Shown here piece by piece: positions 25,762 to 34,936 of a stretch of 64,000 nucleotides of DNA. Below the pieces are notes generated by a model. That model was not told the DNA's origin and ran no database searches. It was given only the letters and a program-made list of their open reading frames with translations. The stretch covers positions 21,153-85,152 of the forward strand of contig JAFTUH010000044.1 of the NCBI GenBank assembly GCA_017466375.1. Direction: 5' to 3'. This DNA comes from Clostridia bacterium (GTDB lineage: Bacteria > Bacillota > Clostridia > Oscillospirales > CAG-272). A program made the translations under genes and the position numbers. Each line of letters opens with the position of its first letter. The first letter of the stretch is position 1.

Positions 25762-26961
25762 ATGAGCAGAGTATATGGAACGGTATCCATGGGTCTTCGC
25801 GCACCGATCATCCGTCAAGGGGATGACCTTGCCAAAATCGTGACGGGCTGTGTCGTTGATGCCATGCATGAGGAAGGACTTGTCCCGAGAGACCGTGACG
25901 TGGTCTGCATGACGGAAGCAATTGTTGCCCGTGCACAGGGAAACTATGCAAGTGTGGACAATATTGCCAAAGACGTTCGTAATAAACTCGGCGGAGAAAC
26001 GGTCGGCGTTATCTTTCCGATTCTCAGCCGCAACCGCTTTGCCATCTGCCTGCGTGGTATTGCCAAGGGCTGCAAAAAGGTGGTTTTGATGCTGAGTTAT
26101 CCGTCTGATGAGGTCGGCAATCATCTCGTCGATATAGATTTGCTGGATGAGAAAGGCATCAACCCCTATACCGATGTGCTGACAGAAGAGAAGTGGCGTG
26201 AGCTTTTCGGTTATGTCAAGCATACCTTCACCGGTGTTGATTACGTAGAATATTATTCCAACCTGATCCGCGAATCCGGTGCGGATGTTGAGGTCATTTT
26301 TGCCAATGACTGCCGCGCAATCCTCAATTACACCGGAAACGTTCTCTGCTGTGACGTTCACACCCGTGCACGCACAAAGCGCCTTTTGAAGAAAGCCGGT
26401 GCCGAGAGAGTGGTCGGTCTTGACGAGATTCTGACGGAATCTGTAGACGGAAGCGGTTATAATCCCCGCTACGGCTTGCTTGGCTCCAATAAGGCGACCG
26501 AAGATACCGTAAAGCTCTTCCCGGGCGAGGAATGTCAGGCTCTGGTTGAGGAGATTCAGAAGCAGCTTCTCGACGTGACCGGCAAGCATATTGAGGTTAT
26601 GGTGTACGGTGACGGCGCATTCAAGGATCCTGTCGGAAAGATCTGGGAGCTGGCTGACCCTGTTGTATCTCCCGCATACACCCCCGGTCTGGAGGGTACG
26701 CCGAATGAGTTGAAGCTGAAGTACCTTGCCGACAATGACTTCTCCGCACTGACCGGAAAAGAGCTGCAGGAAGCGATCAAAGGAAAGATCATGCAGAAGG
26801 ACGGCTCCTCTCTTGTGGGTAATATGGCTTCCCAGGGCACGACGCCCCGCCGTCTGACTGACCTGATCGGTTCTCTTTGCGACCTAACCTCCGGCTCCGG
26901 TGACAAGGGTACTCCGATCGTATATATCCAGGGCTATTTTGACAACTATACGAACGAATAA
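25762..26961 (+). CDS. Coenzyme F420-0:glutamyl ligase-like protein
   Basis: A 399-residue protein starting at ATG 25762 behind ACGGAGGAA. The sequence matches the CofE/FbiB glutamyl-ligase-type domain often annotated in Clostridia (DRDVVCMTEAIVARAQGNY, FPILSRNRFAICLRGIAKG, GDGAFKDPVGKIWELADP). CofE adds glutamates to F420 in methanogens and actinobacteria. No other F420 gene is present and Clostridia generally lack F420, so the natural acceptor is probably a different gamma-glutamylated molecule. A single gene controlled by the divergent LysR protein. Confidence 0.8.
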   Translation: MSRVYGTVSMGLRAPIIRQGDDLAKIVTGCVVDAMHEEGLVPRDRDVVCMTEAIVARAQGNYASVDNIAKDVRNKLGGETVGVIFPILSRNRFAICLRGIAKGCKKVVLMLSYPSDEVGNHLVDIDLLDEKGINPYTDVLTEEKWRELFGYVKHTFTGVDYVEYYSNLIRESGADVEVIFANDCRAILNYTGNVLCCDVHTRARTKRLLKKAGAERVVGLDEILTESVDGSGYNPRYGLLGSNKATEDTVKLFPGEECQALVEEIQKQLLDVTGKHIEVMVYGDGAFKDPVGKIWELADPVVSPAYTPGLEGTPNELKLKYLADNDFSALTGKELQEAIKGKIMQKDGSSLVGNMASQGTTPRRLTDLIGSLCDLTSGSGDKGTPIVYIQGYFDNYTNE

Positions 26962-27035
26962 ACTGACAGATACCGTAAATCCGGTGGTTATCCATTCATA
27001 AAAATATCGATTGCTCATAAATCCAGCGAAACAGT

Positions 27036-27075
27036 AAAACGCCACGGCGGAGAAATATCCGTTGTGGCGTTTTGT
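27036..27075 (+). terminator. Terminator after F420 ligase-like gene
   Basis: Arms AAAACGCCAC (27036-27045) and GTGGCGTTTT (27064-27073). Confidence 0.75.
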
Positions 27076-27241
27076 CAAAAAATCAGCTGTGCCTGTGGCA
27101 CAAAAGGTGTTTATATGAAAAAACCGTGGAGTTCAGCGGGATTCTCGATTGGACGGGGGAGACTGTGTGTGTGGAGTGAGCATACAATCCTATATATTAC
27201 AAAGAAAAAAGTGAAAGCAGAAAGGAGCGAACAGCTGTACA

Positions 27242-28015
27242 ATGAATATGAAGAAAGAAAGCGAAAGGTTTGATCGAATGTCAGAATATTATGACAAGTT
27301 TCGGCCTGATTATCCTCAGGAAATCATTGATTCTATTGTCAGTCAGGCAAATCTTTCGAAAGGATCACGAATACTTGAGATTGGGGCAGGCAGCGGTAAA
27401 GCAACAACTCGGTTTGTTGATTATGATTTCGAAATGCTGTGCCTTGAGCCGGGTACCAATCTTGTGAAAAAAGCAAACGAGCGATTCAAAGGAACGAATA
27501 TCTTATTCACCAAAGCAAGATTTGAAGAATATGATTTGCCAAACGAATATTTTGACGCAGTTATTTCCGGACAAGCATTTCATTGGATACCGAAACCGTT
27601 GGGTTATGAATTATGCCATAAAACATTAAAATCCAATGGGTATTTCATGCCATTCTGGAATATAGAAATGATAGACGAAACACCACTTGATCGGGAGTTG
27701 CTTCAACTCTTTGAAAAATATAATGCTTTCACTGCGACAATTAAGCTTCAGGATTATTCAAACCGTGTAAATTCAATAATGGATAGTATAACATCGAGCT
27801 CGTATTTCAAAGGCATTGATGTTATTAACGTGAGCCATTATAAAGATTATACGGCCGATGAATATTTTGGGTATATTATGACAGGTAATATATTTGTTCA
27901 AAACTCGACAGAATTAAAGCGCGAATGCTATAACAAGCTATGTGAGATTGCCGCAAAATATGGAAATATTAAGAGAGAGTTTATTTGCGAATTGTATATT
28001 GCAAGAAAAATATGA
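27242..28015 (+). CDS. Class I SAM-dependent methyltransferase
   Basis: A 257-residue methyltransferase of the methyltransferase-11 type. The SAM-binding motif LEIGAGSGKATT lies near residue 41, the acidic loop at CLEPGTN, and motif IV-like FDAVISGQAFHWI in the middle. ATG 27242 follows AAAGGAG; a second ATG lies 6 bases later. It is distinctly AT-richer than its left neighbours, a sign of recent acquisition. The substrate cannot be told. Confidence 0.88.
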   Translation: MNMKKESERFDRMSEYYDKFRPDYPQEIIDSIVSQANLSKGSRILEIGAGSGKATTRFVDYDFEMLCLEPGTNLVKKANERFKGTNILFTKARFEEYDLPNEYFDAVISGQAFHWIPKPLGYELCHKTLKSNGYFMPFWNIEMIDETPLDRELLQLFEKYNAFTATIKLQDYSNRVNSIMDSITSSSYFKGIDVINVSHYKDYTADEYFGYIMTGNIFVQNSTELKRECYNKLCEIAAKYGNIKREFICELYIARKI

Positions 28016-28193
28016 TAGTGTCATTTGTGGTTTTTCGTGGCGCGTTTTATACTGTATCATCAAAGAAAAGGGCGCTCGAGCAAAACCGCTCCAACGCCGA
28101 ATGTATTTGGTCAGCATCTATGGTCTTTCGTGTGGTCAAGTTACTCCGCCATCACCTCATTTGGCAGAGCCCACCACAAATCCATCCGAAGGC

Positions 28194-28228
28194 AATCAAA
28201 ACCACCGGCTTAACCGGTGGTTTTGATT
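28194..28228. terminator. Strong 15-bp hairpin
   Basis: Perfect arms AATCAAAACCACCGG (28194-28208) and CCGGTGGTTTTGATT (28214-28228). It could end methyltransferase transcription or belong to a dispersed repeat. The stretch 28016-28190 holds only short overlapping ORFs without support. Confidence 0.6.
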
Positions 28229-28369
28229 AATATGGATCTTAAGAATTCAAAATATAAAAATTTTAGTTTGAAAACTCATTTTCTTTTATGTAGTCGATGA
28301 AAGCTCTGAGGCTTTTGGATAGCCATTTGTTTTTGTGAAAGATGAGCTGTTTCCAAATTTCAATATTTG

Positions 28370-28472
28370 TAATCAATCCGAAGGTTGATACACGCTGACG
28401 CGTGATGCCATACGCCTGCGGCGATTACATACACCCTGCGGGTGATTCCATGCCAATCCTTCGGATTGGATA
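28370..28472. repeat. Cluster of tandem mini-hairpins
   Basis: Four successive short hairpins, each introduced by AT-x-C and followed by GAT plus a few bases: CACGC/GCGTG, CGCC/GGCG, ACCC/GGGT and CAATCC/GGATTG. Units are about 19-26 bases. Together they look like an interspersed palindromic repeat element rather than a gene. Confidence 0.65.
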
Positions 28473-28473
28473 G

Positions 28474-28505
28474 AAAAAAGACCGTTCGAAAACGGTCTTT
28501 TTTCT
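28474..28505 (-). terminator. Terminator of tRNA-Pro copy 1
   Basis: Arms AAAAAAGACCGTT (28474-28486) and AACGGTCTTTTTT (28491-28503), directly downstream of the tRNA on the minus strand. Confidence 0.9.
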
Positions 28506-28581
28506 TGGTCTGAGTGACTGGACTTGAACCAGCGGCCTCTACCACCCCAAGGTAGCGCGCTACCAACTGCGCCACACCCAG
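28506..28581 (-). tRNA. tRNA-Pro (anticodon GGG), copy 1
   Basis: Acceptor arms CTGGGTG and CACTCAG pair with one G-T wobble. The anticodon stem CTACC/GGTAG encloses TTGGGGT, anticodon GGG. CCA is encoded. It is identical to copy 2 at 45614-45689. It keeps the -10 TATAAT (28602-28607), but the good -35 of copy 2 is absent because similarity ends just upstream. Confidence 0.95.
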
Positions 28582-28616
28582 ATTGTCCTTGCGACCCGTA
28601 TATTATAGCACACAAA
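28506..28616 (-). repeat. Direct repeat, left copy (tRNA-Pro plus -10 box)
   Basis: 111 bases identical, but for one base, to 45614-45724 in the same orientation. The match starts exactly at the encoded CCA and stops just upstream of the -10 box. Confidence 0.9.
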
Positions 28617-28652
28617 TCCATTTTCTTGTATATTACAACCTAAATTCTTTCT

Positions 28653-28698
28653 CACACACCATTGAGAATCTGTACGATTTCAACGGTGTGTGTTTTTC
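28653..28698 (+). terminator. Orphan terminator-like hairpin
   Basis: CACACACC (28653-28660) pairs with GGTGTGTG (28685-28692), extended by TTGA/TCAA, then a T-rich tail on the plus strand. No plus-strand gene ends here, so it may be left over from a lost gene. Confidence 0.5.
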
Positions 28699-28734
28699 TT
28701 TGTATAATTGCTTTCGATTATGAAAAACGAGTTC

Positions 28735-28779
28735 TGCGTAACAAACTGCGTAGCAAATTTAAGTATATTGCGTAGCAAG
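28735..28779. repeat. Left triplet of 11-bp direct repeats
   Basis: TGCGTAACAAA (28735-28745), TGCGTAGCAAA (28747-28757) and TGCGTAGCAAG (28769-28779), offsets 12 and 22 bases. A matching triplet lies at 45524-45569. Confidence 0.75.
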
Positions 28780-28800
28780 GTGAAATATTATTAATACGCT

Positions 28801-30098
28801 TTAGATATGTTGAATTAATTCAACGAACTTGTATTTATTTCGGGAGATTTGTTGATTTTTGTCGATGATATCCTCTACATTTTCTGGAAACTCAGAAAAA
28901 TTAAATATAACACGATTTCCAGTCAATCGCATTGAACCCTCGTAATCAAAGAAGTTTGAAAAAGCATTTAAAACTCGAATTATTTCTTTTTCAAAATCAA
29001 TCCATTTGATATCTTTGGCGACAGAATTACAGAAATACTTAATCCACATATTATCTTTAATACATGATATTAAGTTATCCATTTTTTCATTTTGTAAAGG
29101 CGTTGCATCATAGATAATTTTGTGTTTTTGATAGCATTCTTTAATAAACGGATCTCTTTCCTGAAGTTCTTCATTTCCAAAAACCTTGCCAACAGTATTG
29201 AACGTTTCATCGTATTTTTCTGATAAAAATCTAATGGTATTCAAAAAATTAATGTATCCGGTTGGAAATTTATGATGTAAATCATGTCCGTTTCCTACAA
29301 GAAAAACATTCATTGTTAAAGGGATTTGGCGGAAAGCTTTTCTGCCGTGCTTTCGTGCGCAATTTATGAACAGAATCACAGTATTTGCGCCGATTTGAAA
29401 GGATGTCGGGTCGACATCGCAAAGCGAGAGATCGTGCAGCTCATCGATCACCAATGCCCGCATGCTTTCGTCCAGATTCGTTTCAATCCGGTGTGCTTCG
29501 GATGCCGTGTTGGTGATGATAAACGCCTTTTTCTCCCCGTCCGTTGCCGCCTGCGCATAGATGAATCCGTCCAAATCGTACACAGGATTTACGTGTCCGC
29601 CGAGCTTGTACAGCTCATTAAACGCCTTATACGCATGGAAAAGCGGGAGCAGCCTGAACGGCGCCTGATTGAAAAATCCGCTGTATCCGCTGTTTGCCAG
29701 CCGCCCGTCGTAGATACAGAGAATCTCGGGAGATAGATCCTGCATACGGCACATGGTCACCATCGCTCTGGCGGCAGCGGTTGGCGTGCCGCGCGTTTTC
29801 GACATTGGCTTCACCGTCCACTCGTTCAGGTGATTTTCCGCGTTTTTATAGCCGTGCTCCGCGAGAAGCTTATCGATAAGTTTCGTACAGTCGGCAATCC
29901 GTTCGGTATCCAGCCCGTAGGCGTGCCATGTGAAGAAATCCAGCGGAGTGCCGTGCGCCTCTATGTAGTCAAAGAAGTTATTCGCAAAATTCAGCATATG
30001 CTGACCGCGCTCGTTCATATATACATCCGATTCGTACTGCGGTACGTTAAGACCGTATTTCTCCGGATCGTTCAGGGCATAGCCGCCGCCGCTGCTTC
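28801..30098 (-). pseudogene. In-frame fusion of truncated GH39-like enzyme to short AbiH-like protein
   Basis: The open frame from 30018 encodes 405 residues. Residues 1-220 resemble the C-terminal two thirds of a GH39-type xylosidase (FFTWHAYG, HLNEWTVKP with the likely nucleophile Glu, and a beta-sandwich ending ANTVILF). The homologous frame reaches back to a TGA near 30098, so the N-terminal half is gone. From Met236 (ATG 29311-29313) the protein changes to an AT-rich AbiH-like sequence beginning MNVFLVGNGHDLHHKFPTGY, about 170 residues, shorter than usual for AbiH abortive-infection proteins. No ribosome binding site precedes either start, so expression is doubtful. Confidence 0.75.
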
Positions 30099-31532
30099 CT
30101 CACGGATCCGCCGACCGATGTGAACGAACGGCTTGCCGTATTTCTCGACTGTCAGATTGCCGAGCATCACCAAAGCGAGCAGACAGGCGACAACTTCTGC
30201 GCGCTGGATTATCAGGTACTCGGGAAGCGCACGCGCGGCGATACCGTGACCGTCTATATGTGGGTACTGTATGAGGAATTCAGTTTTGATCCCGCGCTTG
30301 ACGGCGGGGTGAAGAAGGAATCGGGCGCGCACACGGCAACCGTCATCACGGCGAAAAAGGATCGCGATCACTACACGCTGATCGAATATTGGATGCCGCG
30401 GGACGGCTCGTATTACGCGGACGATATTCGCGAGAAGTTTCCTCTGCGCATGTGGGCAAACGCAATGGATTCGGAGAAATTCTATAAGATACAAGCTCCC
30501 CTCCTTGCCGAGATGGCGTATGAATACTATAAAGAGAATCCGCCCGTAACGGACAGCGGTGACAGCACGGATATCGCGGACGTTGAAGGTGAGGATGAAC
30601 CTGCTTCCACAGTGACGAAACGGAAAATGACCATAGAGGACGTGCTCACCCTGTCCGAAAAAGGAGATGCTCTGACGTGGGAGGATTTCGCTCCGTTTAC
30701 ATGGGAATATACAGGGCTTTGGAATCCGGGGAATGTGAATTGTTTCCCTATCAGTGACAGTTTCCGTCTGTATATCGGATACTCGCCGGAGCACACGCTG
30801 ACATACGCCTATCTGTATACCACCCTGTATGACCAACGAATCGAAATCCGCACCGGGGATGTTGCCGCATTTATTGATGAGCACACTGCCCCGCCTGCGC
30901 ACGTGCATTCGTTCACGGACGGACCGTATTATACAACGCATATTGCGGTAGCAACGGAATCGTATGGAACTGTGATTGATCCACCCGCAAAGCACCTGCG
31001 TTATCACGAAGTATACCGCGACTGCACCGACTGCGGATACACGGAATATCTCGGATGGGTGTACTGCGGAACGGGAAAAGGAAGCAGTGATAAAAACTGC
31101 ACGGGAGGCTGCGCAAATACAACCCGATTTGACCACATCGCAACCCGATTGGCGACAGAGGAGCAAGAATCCGAAATCCGGCATCTGATCAATGACATGG
31201 CAGAAGCAGGATTTGAGGATCTGTGGACATGCCTTCATGAGTGTCCGAATATCTACACACGTCTGCTCGCCTACGACGATTTCACGCTTCGGTATGTGCT
31301 GAAATGCTTCATTGCAGGCGGGCAAACAGGACTGCGCGGAGAGATTCTCGCACAGCTTCTGTGTGATCTCGCACCCAAGCATGTGCTCGCGTTGGATGCT
31401 GACAACGGACAGATGTATTTTTCCGCGTGGAAAAACAGCGCAAAGCGCATTCGTGAGCGGCACGGTGACGCATGGATGGAGGAAAATCACCCCGCAGGTG
31501 CGCTTCTTCTGCGGATGCTCAACATGCGGTAA
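30094..31532 (+). pseudogene. Headless duplicate of the M56 ectodomain
   Basis: The frame matches the last 540 residues of the M56 protein at 21829-24456, beginning in its final membrane segment (FLTDPPTD versus FLTNPPSN) and continuing to the shared end ALLLRMLNM. The peptidase domain, membrane segments and any start signal are missing; the first usable codon is a GTG at 30120. It has one DVLTLSEKGD-type module where the full copy has two. The frame has stayed open, so the duplication is recent or the product is used. It is joined head to head with the truncated GH39-like sequence. Confidence 0.82.
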
Positions 31533-31536
31533 CAGT

Positions 31537-31567
31537 AAAACCCGACGGAAAAATCCGTCTGGTTTTC
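31537..31567. terminator. Bidirectional terminator between M56 fragment and nagB
   Basis: Thirteen-base arms with one mismatch (31537-31549 and 31554-31566), A/T flanks on both sides. Confidence 0.85.
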
Positions 31568-31577
31568 AATTGCAAAA

Positions 31578-32315
31578 TTACGCAAACCGCACGACCTTCG
31601 CGGCGCTCTCCATATCCAGATACAGAAGAAGATCCGGATGCGTTTTCAGAAGCGTGGCGGGGATGAGGTTTGTGACCTCGCCTGTCATAAGCGTTTTCTC
31701 GATCGCGTTTGCCTTGACCGCATACGGTACGCAGGATACGATGCGCTCGCACTGCATGATCTGATATGCTGTCATCGATACCGCCTGCTTCGGCACGTCG
31801 TCGATCGTTTCAAACCAGCCCTCGCCCATCTGCTGCTTTTTGCAGTCGTCATCGAGATTGACGATGATGTAGGCTTCCTTCGTGTCGAAATCCGCCGGCG
31901 GATCGTTGAACGCGATGTGCCCGTTCTCCCCGATGCCGATCAGTCCGATGTCAATCGGTGCGCGGCGCAGTTCCTTCGTGAGCGCGGCGATGCCCTCTGC
32001 CGTTCCGTCCACAAAATGAACGGCTTTCAGAGGCGCGACCTTGTTCACAAAACGCTCGGTGAGATATTTGCGGAAGCTGGCGGGATGCGTTTCGGGAAGA
32101 TTTACGTATTCGTCAAGGTGGAACATCTCCACACGGCTCCAATCGATGCCGCTCTCCGCACACAGCGCCTCGATCGTATCAAACTGGGATGCACCGGTGG
32201 AGAGCACGATGCGTGCACTGCCCTTTTCCGCGATCACCTGACGGAGAATTTCCGCTACGTGCTTTGCGGCGCTTTTACCAAGCTCGTATCTGTCTTTTGC
32301 AATTCTGATTTCCAT
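31578..32315 (-). CDS. nagB: Glucosamine-6-phosphate deaminase
   Basis: A 245-residue enzyme turning glucosamine-6-phosphate into fructose-6-phosphate and ammonia. Motifs: LSTGASQFDT, the catalytic segment MFHLDEYV, GIGENGHIAFNDP with the ring-opening His, and a C-terminal KANAIEKTL. It ends a three-gene operon (Gfo/Idh-like, nagA-like, nagB) lying in the order expected for amino-sugar breakdown. Confidence 0.93.
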   Translation of the reverse strand: MEIRIAKDRYELGKSAAKHVAEILRQVIAEKGSARIVLSTGASQFDTIEALCAESGIDWSRVEMFHLDEYVNLPETHPASFRKYLTERFVNKVAPLKAVHFVDGTAEGIAALTKELRRAPIDIGLIGIGENGHIAFNDPPADFDTKEAYIIVNLDDDCKKQQMGEGWFETIDDVPKQAVSMTAYQIMQCERIVSCVPYAVKANAIEKTLMTGEVTNLIPATLLKTHPDLLLYLDMESAAKVVRFA

Positions 32316-32339
32316 TTTTTCTGTCCTTTCTTATTTATC

Positions 32340-33506
32340 TTATTGTAGTTCTTTTCCTTCAATGAGTACTTTTTGAATCATGATGTCCCCGTCAAACAGG
32401 ACGATGTCGGCATAGTATCCGACCTTCAATTCTCCCCGTTCAGGGAGATGCATGACACGCGCGGGTGTCGCGCACATCATTTTAATGCATTTGATAAGTG
32501 ACACATCAGCCTGCTTGTGCATGACGCGCACAAGTCGGTCAGCGGTGGCAACACTGCCTGCAAACGCTGTCATATCGGGGAGATAGGCGATACCGTTTTT
32601 GGAGATGCACTCGACTGCGTCATCCTTCGGACCGAGGACGAACGTACCCTCTCCCATACCTGCGCCGCGCATTGAATCGGTCACGAGACAGATTCTGTCC
32701 GCACCCTTGATTTTATAAATCAACTTTAAGAGCTCAGGCGGGAGGTGGATTCCGTCCGCGATGATCTCGACATCGACCGAATCCTCCAGAAAGGATGTCT
32801 CTACTGCGCCGAGATGCCGCATAAGATCGCGGCGGACGACGGTGTTCATGCCGGAGTACAGATGTGTCGCAAGACGGCAGCCCTTGTCGATCAGCGGCTT
32901 CAGCTCGCCGTAAACCGCATCCGTGTGCCCGAACGCGGCGACCACGCCGTTTTCGGTGAGATATTCGCAAAGCTGCTCCGCTCCGGGAAGCTCCGGCGCA
33001 AAGCTTATGCGGCGGACTGTTCCTTCACCGAGACGGATCCATTTTTCATATTCCGCCGGATCCGGCGTTTTCAGACACGTTGGATTCTGCGCACCGCGCA
33101 TCACATCGGAGAAGTACGGTCCCTCCAGGTGCGATCCCGCGATATGAGGCTTACCGGGCGCATTTTGCGCCATCGCAGTCTTTACGTTTTCAATGAATGC
33201 TTCGATCGCTTCGGCGGAGGTGGAAGTACAGCTTGGATACATGCTTGTCGTGCCGTGCCGGGCGTGCTCATGGGCGGCTCTGAGAATATCCTCAGCCGTT
33301 CCGTCCGCAACGTCAAATCCGCCGGCACCGTGGGTGTGAATGTCGATAAAACCGGGCGAGACGTACAGTCCGTTTGCATCGATTACCGTATCAGCTGGGA
33401 GATTCGCCTCGGTGATTGCGCAAATACGATTTCCGTCTATGTAGAGGTTTTTGCCACTTTCCAGCGTATCCGTAATCAGAATACCGTTTGTGATTTTCGT
33501 AATCAT
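32340..33506 (-). CDS. nagA: N-acetylglucosamine-6-phosphate deacetylase, second copy
   Basis: A 388-residue amidohydrolase with HTHGAGG, HLEGPY, AFGHTDA, THLYSGM and LVTDSMRGAG. It is only distantly related to the first NagA (HIHG and LFNA are replaced by HTHG and LYSG), so it is a separate lineage, possibly with a different N-acetyl-sugar phosphate substrate. Its ATG overlaps the stop of the upstream Gfo/Idh gene as ATGA. nagB follows after 24 bases. Confidence 0.9.
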   Translation of the reverse strand: MITKITNGILITDTLESGKNLYIDGNRICAITEANLPADTVIDANGLYVSPGFIDIHTHGAGGFDVADGTAEDILRAAHEHARHGTTSMYPSCTSTSAEAIEAFIENVKTAMAQNAPGKPHIAGSHLEGPYFSDVMRGAQNPTCLKTPDPAEYEKWIRLGEGTVRRISFAPELPGAEQLCEYLTENGVVAAFGHTDAVYGELKPLIDKGCRLATHLYSGMNTVVRRDLMRHLGAVETSFLEDSVDVEIIADGIHLPPELLKLIYKIKGADRICLVTDSMRGAGMGEGTFVLGPKDDAVECISKNGIAYLPDMTAFAGSVATADRLVRVMHKQADVSLIKCIKMMCATPARVMHLPERGELKVGYYADIVLFDGDIMIQKVLIEGKELQ

Positions 33507-34744
33507 CGTAAGCCGTCCGTACCGTCAAAGAATTCCGCGAGAGATACGCGCCGGTTTTCCTTCATGGACAGGTTGGCGGCGATACCGATGCCGATCGACA
33601 TAAGTCCGTCGCGGAGACTTGCACCCTGCATAAGCTCCGGCTCACGGATTTTTCCGCGGAAAAGGTAGTCTCTCAGAAGCGTGTCAGAGCCGCCGTGGTT
33701 TGCGGCATCGACCTTCGGCTGTGCGATGCGGATGACCTCGCCCTCGCGGTTGTAAACCACGATTTTTTCCTTCGCGTCCTCCGCATATCCGGGCAGCTCG
33801 GTGGAGAGCTTTTCAATCTCCATCCGCCCTTTCGTACCGTTTAAGATCAGATGGAATCCTTCATACGGAGAATGTGCCGTCAGAGAATAACTCATGACCG
33901 CGCCGCCGCTGTAGGAGACGTTGACGGACACGCTGTCCTCGATGTCAATCTCATCCGCGAAAACACAGCGGTCGCGGTAGTATCCGTCTGCGTCCTCGCA
34001 GTCGAGATAGAGGGATTTGTTCACGCCCTGCGTGATGTCGAAATAGAATTCGCAATCCGCTTTGTACGGGCAGGTGAGACAGCGCTCACTGCGTTTTTCA
34101 CGGGTGGGACCGTAGAAGCGGCGTGTGCCGAATGCGTTGACTGCGACGGGATCGTCCTCAAGAAGCCAGTTGACAAAATCGAAATGGTGGGTTGATTTGT
34201 GGATGAGCAGCGAGCCGGAATTCTTTCTCTCGCGGTGCCAGCGGCGGAAATAATCCGCGCCGTGACGGGTGTTTAAAAGCCACTCGAAATGCACGCTCAG
34301 AACGTCTCCGATAATTCCCTGACGCAGATACTGCTTCACACGCTTGGCGAAAGGCGAGAAGCGCAGATTGAACGTCACCGTAAGATTTTTGCCCGTGCGC
34401 TCTTTTGCTTCGATGATCGTCGCCGCCTTCTGCGCATCGGTCGTCACCGGCTTTTCGGAAATTACGTCACAGCCGAGCTCCATCGCGCGGATGATGTACG
34501 CATCGTGCGTGCAGTCGGGAGAGGTAACGATCACGGTATCCGGCTTCGTTTCGCGGATCATGGTTTCAAAATCGTCGAACACAGGAATCCCCGCATCGAG
34601 AAGCGAGGGAACCCGTTCGGCACGCTTTCGGTTGGTGTCAAACACACCGACGAGCGCGGCACAGTCGCCGTAATTCTCCACGATCGGCTTTGCATATGAG
34701 CCGTAGCCGCGGCTGCCGCATCCGACCAGTACGTATTTTTTCAT
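33503..34744 (-). CDS. Gfo/Idh/MocA-family oxidoreductase
   Basis: A 413-residue NAD(P)-dependent oxidoreductase starting at ATG 34742-34744 behind GGAGGTAG. Rossmann motif VGCGSRGYG at the N-terminus; SEKPVTTD holds the usual catalytic Lys; HKSTHHFDFVNWL follows. A Cys-rich insertion (CLTCPYKADC and later Cys residues) around residue 230 may bind metal. It leads the operon with nagA and nagB, so it probably acts on a derivatised amino sugar before deacetylation (inference). Confidence 0.88.
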   Translation of the reverse strand: MKKYVLVGCGSRGYGSYAKPIVENYGDCAALVGVFDTNRKRAERVPSLLDAGIPVFDDFETMIRETKPDTVIVTSPDCTHDAYIIRAMELGCDVISEKPVTTDAQKAATIIEAKERTGKNLTVTFNLRFSPFAKRVKQYLRQGIIGDVLSVHFEWLLNTRHGADYFRRWHRERKNSGSLLIHKSTHHFDFVNWLLEDDPVAVNAFGTRRFYGPTREKRSERCLTCPYKADCEFYFDITQGVNKSLYLDCEDADGYYRDRCVFADEIDIEDSVSVNVSYSGGAVMSYSLTAHSPYEGFHLILNGTKGRMEIEKLSTELPGYAEDAKEKIVVYNREGEVIRIAQPKVDAANHGGSDTLLRDYLFRGKIREPELMQGASLRDGLMSIGIGIAANLSMKENRRVSLAEFFDGTDGLR

Positions 34745-34765
34745 AGAATCTACCTCCATTCTATA

Positions 34766-34808
34766 TTGACAAAACCATTGTATCATGGTATGATTGAATC
34801 AGTCAATG
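34766..34808. promoter_or_regulatory. Overlapping divergent promoters of AraC gene and gfo-nagA-nagB
   Basis: Plus: TTGACA (34766-34771), 17 bases, TATGAT (34789-34794). Minus: TTGACT (34801-34806), 18 bases, TACAAT (34777-34782). The inverted repeat CCATTG (34775-34780)/CAATGG (34803-34808) spans both, so one regulator could control both directions. Confidence 0.8.
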
Positions 34809-34936
34809 GACAATTCTGCGAAAATCAGGACAAAACTGAAATGTCAATCGTACATTCCACCCACGCAAGCAAAGGGGGAACAGACAACGATAGGACAAAA
34901 TTTCATTTCAACAGGAGAAAACTGCACGGAGGAGCT

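Noticed and set aside
27064..27273. 69-codon frame before the methyltransferase
   Set aside because: It starts inside a terminator hairpin and shows no family features.
27942..28230. Three overlapping short plus-strand frames after the methyltransferase
   Set aside because: No ribosome binding sites and they end in the 15-bp hairpin; they look like repeat-derived sequence.
30072..31490. 472-codon minus-strand frame
   Set aside because: Antisense of the M56 ectodomain fragment; the same shadow appears opposite the full M56 gene.
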